DNA of 17,961 nt from JBMOLL01 sp049325415 (GTDB lineage: Bacteria; Bacteroidota; Bacteroidia; Bacteroidales; GCA-2748055), in assembly GCA_049325415.1 (NCBI GenBank), contig JBMOLL010000028.1, positions 1 through 17,961 of the forward strand, given 5' to 3'. The notes beneath the pieces are model-generated. The model was not told where the DNA came from. It did no database searches and saw only the letters and a list, made by a program, of their open reading frames with translations. How positions within the stretch are numbered: position 1 is the stretch's first letter; each line of letters starts with the position of its first letter. The position numbers were made by a program, and so were the translations under genes. Positions 15,739 through 17,961 of the stretch are shown piece after piece.

Positions 15739-17838
15739 TTAAACGACCAGAACCTTAAATGTAGCCGATATTTCGCCCTGCTGCACGGCTAGAATGAAAA
15801 TACCGCGCCCAAAACGTGATAAATCCAGACCTGTCTGATCGTGACAGTTCTCCATAACCGCAATACGACTGCCTTCTGCATTGTAAACCACAATTCGGTA
15901 TTCACCCTCAGCACTTACAGCCACCTCAAGCGGCCCGGCTGTAACGGTCGGCCATACGGCAATACCCGCTGCATCCGGACTGTTCTCCGGGTATACCATC
16001 AGGTAACTGCCCTCGCTGCGCTCCGTTCCACAACTCCCGCTTACCTGAACCGTATATATACCGGTGTCGGAGGCTTTTGCCTGAGCTAGCTGATACTCAG
16101 GGCTGTCTGCTGCCTCAAGCTTCGTGCCATCCTTTTCCCATTGATAATGCAAATCATCTCCCGTGGCCTCCACAGCCAGCAATGCCTGTTCACCCCAGGC
16201 AACTGACTGTCGCTCACTTATACCGTTTACATTTGTAACAGGAATGACTTCCAGATTGAACGGTTCACTTTCATCACTGCCACACGATCCTTCAGCAATG
16301 ACTTTATAACTTCCTTCATATGTGCTATTTGCAAAACTTATCCAGTAAAATCCATTGCGGTAATACCCGATAAAACTATTGTCGTGATAATAAGCATAAT
16401 TCACATCATGACCCTCTGCATTAACCATGAGCCCGATCGATGATTTATCGCAAACAGCTGTATCACCGGGTGTTTGACTAATACGTGTCCTTTGTACGCG
16501 GTTAACATCCGTAACGGCCCATTGTGAAAGTTCTCCGGCAATACTGACCCGGTATTTCACCGTTGCCGTACCCAGGAAATCCATGTTCCAGCCAATGCTT
16601 GCCTGGTTGTCGGAGGGCGAAAGATTTCCAGCTTCAACCGGTTCAAGGCTCCATTCATACAATGATGCATCTGGGTTAAAGGCCGCTTCATAGTAACTCT
16701 CCCCCGTATATTCACACACCACCGTATCCCCTGCTGCTGCCTGGGGCGTGTAGGCCGCCAGTATACCGCTTTTCTGCCTGATCCAATCCTCAAAACTGCT
16801 GATCCGGGTGTAGGCTCCGTAGGTATTGCAGTCTGTTGAGCCCCAGCTGACGATACCGGCCAGTTTTAGTCCGTTATCCGTCAAAACGACCAGGGGGCCT
16901 CCGCTGTCCCCGTTACAGGCGTCCTTGCTTCCATTGCGGTATCCGGCTGTTATAAAGGTCTCAGGGATCTCAAAACGCCATACACTTTCAGCCGTGGCAT
17001 TGGAAACCACCGGCAACTCGACTTTCTGGAGCACATCCGGAAAAGTCTCCGGGTTCACGCTTGTCAGCCCCCAGCCCGTCACCGTCGACATTACCCCGGG
17101 ATCTGTAGCTCCCCGGGCTATATCAATGGAGGAAACAAGTTCAATGGAACCTGCATTCTCAAAATTGATGGGAGTCTTCAGCTTCAGAAGGGCAATATCA
17201 TTGTTCAGCTCAACCGGATCATAATTTTCGTGAACTATTGCCTCACTGACATAATAGATCTTGCCCGTTCCTCCCGTAAAAGGTGTTGAAGTCCCAACCT
17301 TTACATACATCTGTGAAACAGGTATGGAGTTGCCATAATCATCAAAAGTGCAGTGTGCAGCGGTTATAACCCAGCTCTCACTGATGATTGATCCTCCGCA
17401 CATATAATCTCCGGTGCGGAAAAATACCTGCCAGGGAAAATCAGCAATGTTCGCATCCTCCCCTCCCACGATCTTCAACTGACCGGGTTTCCTCCCCGTC
17501 CGGAAAGGATAGAGATGATCCCCTGGATCAGCATGACCCGTTATCCAGATAATCGGCTCTCCATCCATGACGAGAACACTCAGGAGACTGTCGGCGGTGG
17601 TATATCCCCCGGCACTGGTTTCGAAAAAGTATCGCCGGCCCTCTTCAAGACTGAAGCGCACCGTATCGGCGTCACCGAAAAACTCACCTGCCACTACACG
17701 CTCAAAAGACTCATCCCGGATACTCCATTCGAACTGATCAACAGATACCTTCCGAATGACCTCCATATTTACCGTCTGGGCAGAAAGAGGTAAAAATATA
17801 AGACATTGTATAACAATGGAATAGAATATTTTCCGCAT
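15739..17838 (-). CDS. Secreted trypsin-like serine protease with Ig-like domains and T9SS type A sorting domain
   Basis: A 699-residue exported protease. Residues 1-20 are a signal peptide (MRKIFYSIVIQCLIFLPLSA), then a propeptide of about 100 residues. The S1A catalytic domain starts at the activation site K122/IVGG (123-126). Its triad is His162 (TAAHC), Asp214 (NNDIALLKL) and Ser312 (GDSGGP). Asp306 occupies the position of chymotrypsin residue 189, and SWG plus GAYTR follow, so cleavage after Arg or Lys is predicted. Cys147-Cys163 and Cys308-Cys337 match two of the three usual disulphides; the third is absent. Two or three Ig-like domains fill about 365-617 (the last has YQWEKDG...DTGIYTVQVSG). 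The end (about 625-699) is a Por-secretion tail (VWPTVTAGPLEV, FGRGIFILAV). Hence export by Sec and then T9SS to the surface or medium. A TTG 26 codons upstream is rejected because it would precede the signal peptide. Confidence 0.93.
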   Translation of the reverse strand: MRKIFYSIVIQCLIFLPLSAQTVNMEVIRKVSVDQFEWSIRDESFERVVAGEFFGDADTVRFSLEEGRRYFFETSAGGYTTADSLLSVLVMDGEPIIWITGHADPGDHLYPFRTGRKPGQLKIVGGEDANIADFPWQVFFRTGDYMCGGSIISESWVITAAHCTFDDYGNSIPVSQMYVKVGTSTPFTGGTGKIYYVSEAIVHENYDPVELNNDIALLKLKTPINFENAGSIELVSSIDIARGATDPGVMSTVTGWGLTSVNPETFPDVLQKVELPVVSNATAESVWRFEIPETFITAGYRNGSKDACNGDSGGPLVVLTDNGLKLAGIVSWGSTDCNTYGAYTRISSFEDWIRQKSGILAAYTPQAAAGDTVVCEYTGESYYEAAFNPDASLYEWSLEPVEAGNLSPSDNQASIGWNMDFLGTATVKYRVSIAGELSQWAVTDVNRVQRTRISQTPGDTAVCDKSSIGLMVNAEGHDVNYAYYHDNSFIGYYRNGFYWISFANSTYEGSYKVIAEGSCGSDESEPFNLEVIPVTNVNGISERQSVAWGEQALLAVEATGDDLHYQWEKDGTKLEAADSPEYQLAQAKASDTGIYTVQVSGSCGTERSEGSYLMVYPENSPDAAGIAVWPTVTAGPLEVAVSAEGEYRIVVYNAEGSRIAVMENCHDQTGLDLSRFGRGIFILAVQQGEISATFKVLVV

Positions 17839-17848
17839 CGGCAACAAT

Positions 17849-17878
17849 ATAAAAGAGACTGACCCGTAGGTCAGCCTC
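17849..17878 (-). promoter_or_regulatory. Stable hairpin (UACG tetraloop) with T-run just before the protease start
   Basis: On the minus strand arms GAGGCTGACC and GGTCAGTCTC (one mismatch) close a TACG loop on a C-G pair (a UNCG-type tetraloop), and TTTT follows. It ends 11 bp before the ATG at 17838. It could be the terminator of an upstream gene or a leader attenuator of the protease. Confidence 0.65.
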
Positions 17879-17886
17879 TGACACCC

Positions 17887-17917
17887 GAAATTAATGATTG
17901 TGCGAAAAAAATCCAAA
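17887..17917 (-). promoter_or_regulatory. Possible protease promoter
   Basis: On the minus strand TTTG (17914-17917) and TAATTTC (17887-17893) are separated by 20 bp. The -7 box is imperfect. If used, transcription would begin near 17881, giving a leader of about 43 bases that contains the hairpin at 17855-17878. Confidence 0.3.
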
Positions 17918-17919
17918 TC

Positions 17920-17961
17920 TTACCACCAGCCGTGGATCTGGTTGGGTCTGTGGTGCTGCCT
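17920..17961 (-). CDS. Possible C-terminal end of an upstream minus-strand gene (partial)
   Basis: On the minus strand an open frame from the window edge reads RQHHRPNQIHGWW and stops with TAA at 17922-17920. With 13 codons it cannot be identified and may be chance. The hairpin with T-run about 42 bases downstream would be a suitable terminator for it, which is the only support. Confidence 0.3.
   Translation of the reverse strand, partial: RQHHRPNQIHGWW

Noticed and set aside
15522..15758. 78-codon plus-strand open frame after the TPR gene
   Set aside because: It overlaps the minus-strand protease terminator and the end of the protease gene; the composition looks non-coding and nothing is recognised.

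Overview
The window looks like a chromosomal housekeeping region from a member of the Bacteroidota, probably Bacteroidales-like, though the exact lineage cannot be fixed from the sequence. The evidence is: a C-terminal type IX secretion (T9SS) sorting domain on the last protein; a DUF4295-type mini-gene after rpmB-rpmG, which is Bacteroidota-specific; promoters of the TTTG / TAnnTTTG type (for example 14040-14070 and 5662-5693); and starts that mostly lack Shine-Dalgarno sequences. No mobile element, CRISPR array or defence system was found.

Layout. At 1-780 is the 3' part of fabG (fatty acid synthesis) with a strong terminator. At 900-3171 a lipoprotein gene and a Ste24-like M48 membrane protease form a tight two-gene operon. 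At 3214-3285 is tRNA-Gly(CCC), followed at once by four copies of a 31-bp repeat and then by a perfect-palindrome terminator. At 3605-4069 (minus) is a MaoC-type hydratase, and at 4236-5480 is cinA. At 5732-8661 (plus) run rpmB, rpmG, the DUF4295 gene, ftsY and rimO: ribosomal proteins, the SRP receptor and the S12 methylthiotransferase. At 8673-11306 (minus) is clpC, convergent with rimO (11-bp gap) and divergent from gyrA. At 11515-14025 is gyrA, then a secreted TPR protein at 14092-15426. At 15739-17838 (minus) is a secreted trypsin-family protease with Ig-like domains and a T9SS tail. The last bases may hold the 3' end of one more minus-strand gene.

Most genes here serve translation, protein targeting and protein quality control: tRNA-Gly, L28, L33, DUF4295, FtsY, RimO, ClpC and the M48 protease. 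The less ordinary parts are the repeat array against the tRNA 3' end, the trypsin-like T9SS cargo protease with a UACG-capped hairpin just before its start codon, the inverted repeat between clpC and gyrA, and the DUF4295 mini-gene. I did not find a convincing undescribed multi-gene system.
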